This document shows, one piece after another, positions 45,740 through 54,669 of a stretch of 64,000 nt of DNA. Source of the DNA: Andalucia godoyi (Eukaryota; Discoba; Jakobea; Jakobida; Andaluciidae). A program made the translations under genes and the position numbers. Each line of letters begins with the position of its first letter. The first letter of the stretch is position 1. Below the pieces are notes generated by a model. It saw nothing but the letters and a program-made list of their open reading frames with translations, did no database searches and had not been told where the DNA came from. Where the stretch lies: assembly GCA_009859145.1 (NCBI GenBank), contig VRVR01000023.1, forward strand, positions 124,001 to 188,000. Direction: 5' to 3'.

Positions 45740-46138
45740 TTAGCGATCTCCAATGATGCGTTCGTTTCGAGGATGGTATTCCTGCTTTTCGGCCTCCTCG
45801 CGCCGAGCTTCTCCCATTTGTTCAAAGTCTCCGAGCCTGAGGATCTTCTGAAGGGCGTCCTGCTTAGACAGTGAATCGTCATCCATGGATTCGCGGACGT
45901 CATTGAGCGACGCCTTGTTTGAATTGGTGAATGGATGGAGAAAGATCTCGTCGGTCGCGAGCACTTCGTCTGCGTCAATGAGTCCCTTGCGGAAATCAGT
46001 TACTCGATTGCGCTTGCACAGCACCTCAAGCTGCTTACCCTTGCGAGACCGCCAGCGCACAACCTGCACTTCGTCGTTCAGACTCCACTTTCCACTGCGA
46101 AGCGTCGCTTCATCGGTGTTTCGCGCATTGCTGTACAT
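45740..46138 (-). CDS. SBDS N-terminal domain (FYSH) protein
   Basis: 132 residues from the ATG at 46138 (M-Y-S-N-A-R). The chain follows the N-terminal domain of SBDS: V-L-C-K-R-N-R-V-T-D-F-R-K-G aligns with A-C-Y-K-N-K-V-x-x-W-R-x-G, D-A-D-E-V-L-A-T-D-E-I-F aligns with D-L-D-E-V-L-Q-x-x-x-V-F, and A-L-Q-K-I-L-R-L-G-D aligns with I-x-x-I-L-x-K-G-E. The two C-terminal SBDS domains are absent. Stand-alone FYSH proteins exist in fungi (Rtc3/YHR087W) with poorly known roles in RNA metabolism. Full SBDS works next to LSG1-dependent steps of 60S maturation, and LSG1 lies 2.3 kb away; a link is inference only. Confidence 0.75.
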   Translation of the reverse strand: MYSNARNTDEATLRSGKWSLNDEVQVVRWRSRKGKQLEVLCKRNRVTDFRKGLIDADEVLATDEIFLHPFTNSNKASLNDVRESMDDDSLSKQDALQKILRLGDFEQMGEARREEAEKQEYHPRNERIIGDR

Positions 46139-47248
46139 TTCCCCTCCCACAACGTCGTCCAGTTCTACCGTATCTAGTCCTTCTTTTCAAATCGTAAATC
46201 GAAAACAATGCAGGAAAACAAAGCAACAGCAACAGCAAAAAGTAGCGAATGGAGAAGCAGATGAATGCAAGCGAGACAGCGTGTGGAGCATGAACCATGT
46301 GTATATATGTGTGTATGTATTCTGTGAGGGTGAACGACGTCGTGGAATTGTGACGCCAGCCATCGCACTTGAAAAAGACTAGACGTACGTCAGCACCAGC
46401 AGTTGTACTTCGAGTGAAACGGGAAGACCTGGCATCGGAAAAACAGCAACCCTCTAGCATCAACTGAGCGGCGTGATGCCGACCTGCTTTCTTCCCCGCC
46501 CCAACGTCTTTGTCCGCTCGCCAAGACATGAATCATTATTGATCACCATCGGCTAAGCTGTTACCGAAGACAGATCCAAGCCAGATACTGTTTTTGTTTT
46601 TATTAATTGGGGCGAGCACCAACTCTTCAATGCAATCAAAGAGTCATCGCAACCAACATATTCCCCCCAAATCGATTCAACATTCAAAAAAAATGAACGT
46701 TGGAGGAAACAGAATGTAGTCGGCGAACGCCGCCTCGCCGGACGACGCTTTTGCCTTTGCTCCTTCTTGTTCTCTGACCTGAAAGCGCATTCCGAAAACG
46801 CAATCGATCACACATCTTCGTGATTTGATGATCATCCGCAGCTTGCTCAGCAAGTTGCCGTCTGACGATCTTCTTCTTCTTCTTGCTCTCCGCCTCCGAC
46901 GAGAGGGAATCAACGGGTTCCTTGGTTCTCGGTATCTTCGGCCATGGTCGGTTTGAGGTTATTGGGAAGATTCCTCTTTGGTGCCATGAGACGTTTTGTC
47001 TTGCTGCTTGAGGTTTCGATAGGAAAACCAACAGAAAATAATGGAAACATAAAAACTTGAAGACTGAAGAAATTGTAGACTTGACTACGGTAAGAAAATC
47101 GTACTCCACAAAGCTGTCAACCGTACCCCAAGCCAAACGTCACTGACTGCTTAAAGAGCACTACCGTTCGTCGCAACTTGTAGGAGACATATTCGCAGAG
47201 GCTACATTCAGAAGAGAGAAGAGGTGAGAAGTGCGGGGTGAGAGGAAT
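46139..47248. other. Intergenic with one doubtful minus-strand frame
   Basis: 1.1 kb. The minus frame at 46684-47136 includes a Lys/Arg-rich stretch (S-K-K-K-K-K-I-V-R-R-Q-L-A-E-Q-A) that could be a small nuclear protein, but its start is unclear and the other two frames are equally open. A possible start, M-A-P-K-R-N-L-P, lies in another frame. I do not support a gene without transcript data. Confidence 0.3.
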
Positions 47249-47934
47249 ATGGCGAGTGCTGTTGCTTCTGTGAAGCCACTCTTGACTCGGGCGAATTTGC
47301 TGGAATCGTCTCATTCGAAATCGGTTCCACGAGTGTGTCATGTGCTCGTGAGCGAGCTACAGTGTTTGCAGACGATTACGTCGTCGAATGCACTTGTGCG
47401 AGTCGTGGTGTACATGTCTCGATCGGAGCGAAAAAAGCTAGTTTCCGATCTCATTCCGATCGATACAAGAACGCTGATGTATCCACTCAACACGAGCTTC
47501 GAGCTGCATTATCGACACCACATCAAGGGCGACTCGGAAGAAGTGCTGCATATTGCGCTGCAGAAAAAGAGAAAAAAGTCACGGTCGATGAAAACGATCG
47601 CATCAGCCTCGTTTTCATTGCAGGAGGTGCTCGACTATCCACTCGAGAATGTCTATGTGGATCTCGAAGACCGCAAGAAGGAGGTCGTGTCGAAGTGGGC
47701 CAAACTCAAAGTCACGATCGCAACGCTGCCAGACTGGTATCCAATTGCGCTCTTGATCCCGCCTGCTCACTCACGATCAAACTCGAGCACAAGCTCAGGA
47801 ACGGCAGCGTTCAAGAACTCGCCGCCCACCACTCCGCAGCCTCCAATCAAGGCTCCTTTCAGGGACGACAAGGAAAAGGATAATAAGCACGACAAGTACG
47901 ACAGCGAAAGATCGAAGGACAAGGACAAGGACAA

Positions 47935-48011
<77 letters not shown>

Positions 48012-48043
48012 AGGACAAGGAACGGCGGCTTGGAAAAGGTTAA
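47249..48043 (+). CDS. PACS-type cargo-binding domain protein with Arg-Asp repeat tail
   Basis: 264 residues from the ATG at 47249 (M-A-S-A-V-A-S-V-K). Residues about 25-165 resemble the furin-binding region of PACS proteins: V-P-R-V-C-H-V-L-V-S-E-L, V-V-V-Y-M-S-R-S-E-R-K, a hydrophobic F-E-L-H-Y-R-H strand, L-H-I-A-L-Q-K-K-R-K-K, then S-F-S-L-Q-E-V-L-D-Y-P and K-W-A-K-L-K-V. In animals PACS proteins sort furin and other cargo between TGN and endosomes and are over 850 residues long. Here the chain ends after a linker and a tail of alternating Arg-Asp made by a GGGACA hexanucleotide repeat. Either the family is short here or a 3' exon is missed (the sequence near the stop, AAAAGGTTAAG, has a weak donor). 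Confidence 0.65.
47921..48012. repeat. GGGACA hexanucleotide repeat within the PACS-like gene
   Basis: About 13 tandem units of GGGACA flanked by AGGACA units; in frame it encodes Arg-Asp and Lys-Asp pairs. A perfect in-frame hexamer array is likely to vary in length between strains. Confidence 0.95.
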
Positions 48044-48258
48044 GAACTTGAACAAAAAACAATCAACAAGACGTGGTTTGCAGTTGTGCTGCACAGGTCA
48101 GCAAGGCTACAAAACAAACAAGGCGGTGGTGCCAGGTAGTTGTTGCTGCCGAGCGATTTCTCATTCATGGAAACCACATTGTCGCAGAGCAATGAGGGAA
48201 ACAGGAAGGAATATTAAATTTAAACACACGCATGCACACACACACACACACACACACA

Positions 48259-48294
<36 letters not shown>

Positions 48295-48401
48295 CACACA
48301 CACGCACATAGAAAGTATTGTACAATATACGAGGCCTCGATCGAGAAACAGTAAGTGAATTGCGGGCCAGTGCACGACGGGCAGCACACCAGTGCTTCCA
48401 A
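48044..48401. other. Convergent 3' region with CA/GA compound repeat
   Basis: 358 bp between the PACS-like and LSG1 stops. A (CA)n(GA)n compound microsatellite lies at about 48231-48300. Confidence 0.6.
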
Positions 48402-50210
48402 TCACCGATTGTTTTTCTTTCCTTTGATATGGGCCTGAACTCTGTTCTGTGCATCAAAATGTCCCCGCATCTCGCGATCGTCGCGCTCTTCTTGGTTCTG
48501 CGGCCTCGACACCTCAATGTCGCCCGCCGAGGAAGCAGACGCCGCCCCGTGCACAGGGACGGATGTAGGGGAGGAGGACGCAGCAGTGGATCCCAGTTCC
48601 GCGACATCGACAAGATGGACTCTATGCTGCTTACCTTCTGCAATACGCATGCTGGCGTTCTTGCGAACAGATTCCTCAGTCCACCAATCGCTGATATCCT
48701 GTGCCACAGGAGGAGCATAGGCATCCGCAAGGGATCCTGCAACATAGTCCTTCAGCAAAAGACGAGAAACCCGCGGCTCATCAGGACTGCCGCGAGCGTT
48801 CATGAAGCCCCTCAGAGTTCCAAAGGACTGCATGACCTCCGTCGCAGAAGCATACACCCATTTCTTTGTTGGTTTTCCTTCTTCATCCAGCTCGTGCGCG
48901 CCATTCACAAGAGAAGGCATGACGCAGCCGTACTTTTGTTGGAAAACCACCGCAGGAAGGCGATTGGCCACAATGGTCATCGGACCGATGTGGTCTCGCA
49001 TCTGATCGATGGGTAAAATTCCTCCACAAACCAACATTGCTTTGGTTGCACATGCAGTCGGGAACACAAGACCCGGGCAATCACAGAGCATAACATTGGG
49101 TGATAGCTCTAGAGTCTGCAGATGCTTGGTTTTTCCAGGCTGCGCCGCAACGCCAACACGTTTGGATCTGCAAAGTGCATTGATTGTCGACGACTTTCCA
49201 ACGTTCGGGAAACCAACCATGCCAACAACCAGCTGCCCAGGCTTTCTTCCTGTCAAGTTCGAAATGGGCTTTGTAGAATTTGCGGCAGTTTCGTGCTGAA
49301 CGAGATCCATGTCCAGTTCCAACCAATCAAGCAGTTGGTCGATTTCCGTAAGAGATTCAACGTCATTGTCCTGCGCCTTGAAGTCCGCAAGCTTCTGTTT
49401 GGAATGCACAATATCCGATTCCGAATGCTGGTCAACCACTGCAAACTTTGGTTGATGCTTCACTGCGGAGAAATAGCGATACGGCAGCCGGTATGCTTCT
49501 TCAATGTATTTCTCCCATGTTTCTCTTTGGGCGTCCGACAGCACATCTGCCTTGTTCATCAGCAACTTGACACGCTTTCCATGCTTGAGAGCATAGTCGA
49601 CCAGGTCCTTTGAAAAGTACAACAGCGGATTTCTCGCATCCAAAATATGCACAATCACGTGCGACCGTTCGACAGTTCTCCACAGCTGTTTCCACACCTC
49701 AATGTTCTTTTCGTATGGCGTAACCTCGACATCTGGTCGATCCTCTTCGATCTTTGCAACTTCTCTTCTCCAGTCCAAAAATGCTTCCTTTTCAAGTGCG
49801 GCAAGCTGTTCTTTTGTCATGGATCTGTCCCACTTCGGCCTCTTTGGAATCGGAAGGACCAAATCATACACCAAATTCGTCGTTCTTGCAGACTTCTCAA
49901 TCACCATCGTCGATCCAAACTGCGCAACCAGCTCCGCTTGCCCAAGTCTCGATGCCTCATAAGACCGCTCTTCAAAATCAAGCATGTCCAAAAAGTCATC
50001 CATATGCGTCGCTTCCACAACACTCATCATTTTCTTTGATTTCGAATCCAACCCAACATTCGCACTTCCCGCATACTCCAGCTCAGGATCAATCTGATGA
50101 CGCTGTGCATACTGCGAATTCAAAAACTTGCCTTTTCGCTGCTGCTCACGCGCCTTAATCAGCGACTTTCCAAGCGTCGAGTCGCTCCTTTGCTTTGACT
50201 TTGGAGGCAT
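48402..50210 (-). CDS. LSG1: Large-subunit GTPase LSG1, 60S ribosome maturation
   Basis: 602 residues from the ATG at 50210 (M-P-P-K-S-K-Q-R). It is a circularly permuted GTPase of the YlqF/YRG family, with G4 first (L-L-M-N-K-A-D, about residue 217), then G1 (G-F-P-N-V-G-K-S-S, about 333), the P-G-K-T-K-H-L-Q-T switch and G3 (D-C-P-G-L, about 377). The N terminus (L-G-K-S-L-I-K-A-R) and the V-H-I-L-D-A-R-N-P-L segment match LSG1 closely. Lsg1 releases the export adaptor Nmd3 from cytoplasmic pre-60S subunits. The C-terminal tail has an Ala/Ser-rich insert. With L17, the G-patch protein, eIF2D and the SBDS-domain protein it makes five ribosome-related genes in this window. Confidence 0.95.
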   Translation of the reverse strand: MPPKSKQRSDSTLGKSLIKAREQQRKGKFLNSQYAQRHQIDPELEYAGSANVGLDSKSKKMMSVVEATHMDDFLDMLDFEERSYEASRLGQAELVAQFGSTMVIEKSARTTNLVYDLVLPIPKRPKWDRSMTKEQLAALEKEAFLDWRREVAKIEEDRPDVEVTPYEKNIEVWKQLWRTVERSHVIVHILDARNPLLYFSKDLVDYALKHGKRVKLLMNKADVLSDAQRETWEKYIEEAYRLPYRYFSAVKHQPKFAVVDQHSESDIVHSKQKLADFKAQDNDVESLTEIDQLLDWLELDMDLVQHETAANSTKPISNLTGRKPGQLVVGMVGFPNVGKSSTINALCRSKRVGVAAQPGKTKHLQTLELSPNVMLCDCPGLVFPTACATKAMLVCGGILPIDQMRDHIGPMTIVANRLPAVVFQQKYGCVMPSLVNGAHELDEEGKPTKKWVYASATEVMQSFGTLRGFMNARGSPDEPRVSRLLLKDYVAGSLADAYAPPVAQDISDWWTEESVRKNASMRIAEGKQHRVHLVDVAELGSTAASSSPTSVPVHGAASASSAGDIEVSRPQNQEERDDREMRGHFDAQNRVQAHIKGKKNNR

Positions 50211-50474
50211 TCTGCTATTGCTCTTCTTCTTCTCCTCCACTCCCTTTTATCAAGTTCTTTTTTATAAAAAAATGAATAATGATATTGCTTAAAAAGAGAA
50301 AAAGAAAAGAAAAAGAAATGCAATGCAATACAACAGCAGACCAACAGAATAGACAGAATAGACAGAATAGAGGACGGTTTTTGAATAAGGAATAAGCGCG
50401 ATAAAAACAAAAGCCTCAAGGCCTCAAGTCGCCAATTCTCTCTCTCGTCTCTCTCTCTCTCAACCAATAGGTCA

Positions 50475-50877
50475 CTACTGCCAGTGCACAACGAAGCCCG
50501 TGTGCCGGATGTTATAGTCCAGCAGCGGCTTGTCATACTCGACTTCCTGCCCGCAATACAATCTGCGCACATGCAACTACAGTCAGCGAAAAAGTCTGAT
50601 TAAAAAACTTTCGAATGGGGAAAAAAAAACAGGACGCCCGCCCCCCAAACACAAACACAAATGGAGGAGGAAAAGCGGGGGGAGGAACATACAGTTTGGA
50701 ACCGGATACATTCGTCATGACTGATACACGCTCTCGGATATCTTCGAATGTGTCCGTCTCTATAAACGGCACAAACACAACATTCTGCTTTGTCCGGACG
50801 AACACATACTTTTTCGAATCACTTTCCTTCATTTGAGGAATAATCGTTTCAGAATTTGAAAGCGACACATTTTCCAT
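50475..50877 (-). CDS. Ubiquitin-like domain protein, two exons (elongin B-like?)
   Basis: Exons 50877-50693 and 50562-50475 give 90 residues. The 130-bp intron starts GTATGT, has CTGAC as a possible branch site and ends CAG. Joined, the C-terminal part reads V-F-V-R-T-K-Q-N-V-V-F, T-F-E-D-I-R-E-R-V, S-K-L-L-Y-C-G-Q-E-V, D-K-P-L-L-D-Y-N-I and ends G-F-V-V-H-W-Q. This is a beta-grasp pattern: the L-Y-x-G-x-x-V/L then L-x-D-Y-x-I are the ubiquitin-fold landmarks. There is no C-terminal Gly-Gly, so it is not a conjugated modifier. Elongin B has a similar N-terminal pattern but a longer tail. An upstream exon at 50975-51079 may belong to it. Confidence 0.7.
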
Positions 50878-50974
50878 TTTATTTCCACCTCTCTTCTTGG
50901 CGTCTCCCCTGATTCGCAAAATTCAAAAAAATATATATAATAAATGGAATTCTCAAAAGGAAAAAAAAACGTAC

Positions 50975-51079
50975 ATAGATATATAGTAAACCAGCAACGG
51001 CTCCAAGAAACGAGGAGAAATCCCCGATGTCTTCCTGTTTTATTTTCGATCGCGCAGCTTGAGATTTTTTCTTCTGCAT
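50975..51079 (-). other. Possible upstream exon with a transmembrane segment
   Basis: From ATG 51079 the frame reads M-Q-K-K-K-S-Q-A-A-R, then D-F-S-S-F-L-G-A-V-A-G-L-L-Y-I, ending at a GTACGT donor (51 bp before an A-run). Splicing to an acceptor near 50896 would join it in frame to the ubiquitin-like gene. The best-looking acceptor (GAATCAG) is out of frame, so the model is uncertain; it could also be a separate small gene. Confidence 0.3.
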
Positions 51080-51125
51080 GTGTGTTTTGAAGTAAAGAAA
51101 AGAATACGAACTGTCTATTAAGAAA

Positions 51126-52076
51126 ATGGCATTGTTTCATAGGTTGATTTCAGAGGGAATGCAGCATTCTCCGAATTTCAAACGAAATCGAGCAGCTTTG
51201 CGGAATGACAAAACGGTAGGTTCTTCTTCTTCTTCTTCTTCTTCTTCTTCTGCTGCTGCTGCTGCTGCACCGGTATCACCATTACAATCCCCATCGTCGT
51301 CGGATCGGTTACCTCTTAGCCGATTTCTTGAGCTGCGAAACCATCCAAAGCAGTCAGAACATGAAAATCAGGCAGATTTACCAAAATTTGTGAAAGCTTC
51401 CGAGTACAGAGATGCGCTGCAGTCCTCTACAGACTGGAGAACAGAGCCATCAATTCAGATTTGTACGCATTACACAACATACCTACCCATACTATACGAC
51501 ATGCAAGGAAGGCATCTGAACGTTCATTGCACTGTGAAGCTCATGTCATGTGCAAGATGGTATCACTTGGAAAATCAGCAGGGAGCAAACCCGCGGCTGA
51601 TGCTCCAAGTGGCCTTTGCAGACATGCCCAGTGTGTCATTTTCTGCAAATTCATACTCGAATTCACAGCTGTTTATCTCCGTATGTCCTTTCTTTTCTTT
51701 GCGACGTAACTCACTCGTTTTTTCAAAAGACTCCAGTTCAATTAGCAGTTTGACACTACAAGGAGAGCGCGTGTTTTCGATGCATCTCTCCCCGGAAAAT
51801 TGCTGCGAGACTGAAACGATCCACATTTCCGAAGACGGCGAAACAAAAGAGCAAAGGTACGGTGTATACAATGACGTGGTTGTGGAGTGGACAAAGGAAC
51901 CGGCGTTTGACCTTGGGGCGGAACAGAATCCAAAGTGGATCCTTCAGTCCATTCGGTTTCACATTCCGTGCCGGAGAGTCATTGCATCTCTGTGCGACAG
52001 TTTGGCGTTGCAGCAACCGCTGCCAAATGCTTCTCCGATGGCCGAAGAGCAGAAAGTTGCAAACATTGCCGTGTGA
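51126..52076 (+). CDS. Orphan 316-residue protein
   Basis: Single frame from ATG 51126. The N terminus has poly-Ser and poly-Ala runs from trinucleotide repeats (residues about 33-48). From residue 100 it appears folded and beta-rich: I-Q-I-C-T-H-Y-T-T-Y-L, L-N-V-H-C-T-V-K-L-M, P-R-L-M-L-Q-V-A-F, then V-V-V-E-W-T-K-E-P and I-R-F-H-I-P-C. A GTATGT inside the frame (51680) tempts an intron, but every acceptor nearby leads to an early stop. No family recognised. Its start is 46 bp from the possible minus-strand exon at 51079, so the promoters overlap. Confidence 0.65.
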   Translation: MALFHRLISEGMQHSPNFKRNRAALRNDKTVGSSSSSSSSSSAAAAAAPVSPLQSPSSSDRLPLSRFLELRNHPKQSEHENQADLPKFVKASEYRDALQSSTDWRTEPSIQICTHYTTYLPILYDMQGRHLNVHCTVKLMSCARWYHLENQQGANPRLMLQVAFADMPSVSFSANSYSNSQLFISVCPFFSLRRNSLVFSKDSSSISSLTLQGERVFSMHLSPENCCETETIHISEDGETKEQRYGVYNDVVVEWTKEPAFDLGAEQNPKWILQSIRFHIPCRRVIASLCDSLALQQPLPNASPMAEEQKVANIAV

Positions 52077-52258
52077 TCTCGCGTGACCATGGCATTCTAG
52101 AAAGATAAAAAGAAAAAACAAACATCAGTTCAGCTTTTCTTTTTCTTCTTTTGCACGAGAAACTGTACAAGTCGTCGAACATCATCATCAGTATATACAC
52201 ACACACACACACACACACAGACACAGAGGGGGGAAGAGAGAGAAAGCGGTTTCAAGTT

Positions 52259-54139
52259 TCACGGAACAACGATACGGAACTTTCGAACAAGCGATCGTTT
52301 CAGATCGAGGTCCAACACATGCGAAACCACTTCTTTTTGAGCACTTGAAGGCCGTTTTGCGCTCGCAGGTCGATGCTTCCCACCATCCGGCTTTGAAGAC
52401 AAAGACTCCTGAGCCTTTGGACTGGACTCCGCTTCAGGGTCAGTCCCATCAACATGATTGGCTTCTGCATCGGGCTGGGGGGCTGTTTCCAGTTCATTCA
52501 CAGCGGGCAGAGGAGCTTCACTCGCGGCGGAAGCCGGCGGCTCGGGTGCCGCAGAGAGTGATGCGTCAGCTTCCTGAACTCTCTGTTCCACAACGATCTC
52601 TCCAACATCCAGCTGTTCGACATCCGATCCGTCGCTGTCCTGCGCAATATGAACGGTTTGGAGCTGTGCAATCGAGCTGGATTTGCTCAACGGCGGTCGG
52701 TATTCTACGCGCGGGTGCGATCGCAAATATTCATCATAGTCAGCAAGTTCCTTTTCAATACGCGCAATAAAGGTCATCTCGGACTTGTTTGGGTATCTCG
52801 AAGACGCCGGCCCGGAAGGAAAGCGAAGGAGCGCCATCATCCGAAGCTTATCGGCAGCTCGCTGCCTCACTTCAGCTTCCGAATGCTCGAATTTCTGGAA
52901 CTTCTCTTTGAGATTCTCGGACAGTTGCACAGACCTTTCCATTCGCTGCGCTTGGAATTGCGCAGATCTACGCCTTTCCGCCTCGAAGAAGTGGGACCGC
53001 CGCTCTTCTGGTTTGACAGCCACAGCCTTCTTATTCCACTCGATTTTGTTGAACGATTCCTCATCAGTGGGCATACCGAGCTGTTCTGCAACGAGTTTCT
53101 TCATGGAACTCGTCCGTTCCAAGAACGCAGTCCGTTCTCGCTGCTTGGCCGCCTTTGCCTCTGCTGCTTTCCTGAGCACCTCTTTTCTATATGGCTCGTC
53201 TGCGAGAGCCTTGTTCAGGTTCTCTTGGACTTCCTTCACTATTTCCTCCCTTTTCTTCGCCCGAGGCCTTGCGCTGTCGGAGTCATCCTCGTCAAACAGG
53301 TCAGCGCTCTTTGACCTGCTTCGTTGCGTTGCAGATGACGGTCGCTGTTTGGCCTGCGATTTTTCCTTTGCAGCCGCCTCTGCAGCCGCAATCGCCGCAG
53401 CGGAAACACCCGAAACAACCATCTTGTGCGTTTCCAGCAACCGATTAATGTCCAAAAGTGTCTGGTCAAAGCCAAACTGGCTGCTCCCACCTGCATAATC
53501 CACAGAAGACGCAGGTTTCCCGTCCTTGGCAGCCAACACACGCGGTGTCGTTCTCGGACTGAGTTTGCTGCTGTGGCGAGTCGTGACTGCCGCCGCTTCC
53601 AAAGCGGCATCCGCAGTGGTCAAAAACATGGACAGTCTCGAATTTGCCCTGTGTGTCAACGTTGATACTGCCGGCGATTGCGGAGGCATCGATGCATGAA
53701 CAGGGGATCGACTTGTAGCAGTAGCTTTAGCGCTTTCGAAGGGTTGCATCACAGCCTCGATTCTCTGATCGCGAACAGAAGTCGTGTTCGAGTTTGTGTC
53801 TCTCGGAGTCATTTCATTGCGAAGCGCCTTCATGTTCAGCGGTTGGACTTCCAGCTGCCGACGAGGAACTGCAGCAGATGCAACAAGCGCATTCAACGGA
53901 GATACAACACTTGCAACACTTGTGTTGAATCGATTGGTTCTATTTCCAGGCGACACCGCAGACTTTGCGGATTTCGGAGTCATGGACTTTGGAGAAGATG
54001 CTGAAAAGGTGGATGGTCTCCGGCGGACGTCTGCTGTGAGGACATCTTGAAGATGCAGCATTGGAATCGCAGACGTTGTAGATGTAGACGACACCGACAG
54101 AGACGATGCAGCCCTGTCCATATCCACTCGAAAACTCAT
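52259..54139 (-). CDS. Large Ala/Ser-rich coiled-coil protein, unknown
   Basis: 626 residues in one frame. The first 220 residues are disordered with Ser, Thr and Pro (many S-P and T-P sites). Residues about 230-440 are charged helices (E-E-I-V-K-E-V-Q-E-N-L-N-K-A-L, R-K-A-A-E-A-K-A-A-K-Q-R-E-R-T), likely a long single helix or coiled coil. The last 150 residues are acidic and Ala/Pro-rich and end V-L-D-L-D-L-K-R-S-L-V-R-K-F. This layout is typical of cytoskeleton-associated proteins, but no family is clear. Confidence 0.65.
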   Translation of the reverse strand: MSFRVDMDRAASSLSVSSTSTTSAIPMLHLQDVLTADVRRRPSTFSASSPKSMTPKSAKSAVSPGNRTNRFNTSVASVVSPLNALVASAAVPRRQLEVQPLNMKALRNEMTPRDTNSNTTSVRDQRIEAVMQPFESAKATATSRSPVHASMPPQSPAVSTLTHRANSRLSMFLTTADAALEAAAVTTRHSSKLSPRTTPRVLAAKDGKPASSVDYAGGSSQFGFDQTLLDINRLLETHKMVVSGVSAAAIAAAEAAAKEKSQAKQRPSSATQRSRSKSADLFDEDDSDSARPRAKKREEIVKEVQENLNKALADEPYRKEVLRKAAEAKAAKQRERTAFLERTSSMKKLVAEQLGMPTDEESFNKIEWNKKAVAVKPEERRSHFFEAERRRSAQFQAQRMERSVQLSENLKEKFQKFEHSEAEVRQRAADKLRMMALLRFPSGPASSRYPNKSEMTFIARIEKELADYDEYLRSHPRVEYRPPLSKSSSIAQLQTVHIAQDSDGSDVEQLDVGEIVVEQRVQEADASLSAAPEPPASAASEAPLPAVNELETAPQPDAEANHVDGTDPEAESSPKAQESLSSKPDGGKHRPASAKRPSSAQKEVVSHVLDLDLKRSLVRKFRIVVP

Positions 54140-54484
54140 TTCCCCTCAGCTCAGTTTCAGTTTCAGCTTTCAATTTCACTTTGGTTTCCTCGCTGCCTCC
54201 TCTCAACCCCCTCCGTCCTTCCTTATATCGTCCCCTCGTCCCCCTTTTCCGTTTGTAATGAGACACTCAGGAACAGAAACCGCGATAACTGAGAATCTCG
54301 AAAATCACCGGCAGCAACTTGGACATCCCGCTGTTCTTGGAGTCCCCGGACGTTGGGCAATGCTGACTTGTTGAGGCAGTCTGCTCATGCAGAAAACGAC
54401 TGTACTGTACCCCTCCTCTTTTTGTTGTTGCTGATCGATCAGATTTATTGTGGACCGACCCCTAACGACCGCTTGTTGTCCTGT

Positions 54485-54515
<31 letters not shown>

Positions 54516-54669
54516 ATGGGTGTTTCTTCTTCTTCTTATTATTATTTTAAATAAATTAATATTAATTTTCCAACACACAAAAAAGATTATTCTTCCTTGA
54601 ATTTTTCGTGTACGAGTAGATTCAGCAGCACGACACGACAAGGACAGGAGAAGAAGAGGAAAGCCAAGG
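54140..54669. promoter_or_regulatory. Divergent upstream region of the RasGEF-PI3K gene
   Basis: 530 bp between divergent starts. Contains (CT)n at about 54484-54512 and an AT-rich stretch (54535-54570). Leaders of the orphan at 52-54 kb and the RasGEF-PI3K gene must lie here. Confidence 0.4.

Noticed and set aside
47767-48094. Minus-strand frames of Ser-Leu, Val-Pro and Cys-Pro repeats
   Set aside because: Antisense translations of the GGGACA repeat, not genes.
51680-51730. Possible 50-bp intron (GTATGT donor) in the 316-residue orphan
   Set aside because: All nearby acceptors give an early stop, whereas the unspliced frame stays open to 52076.
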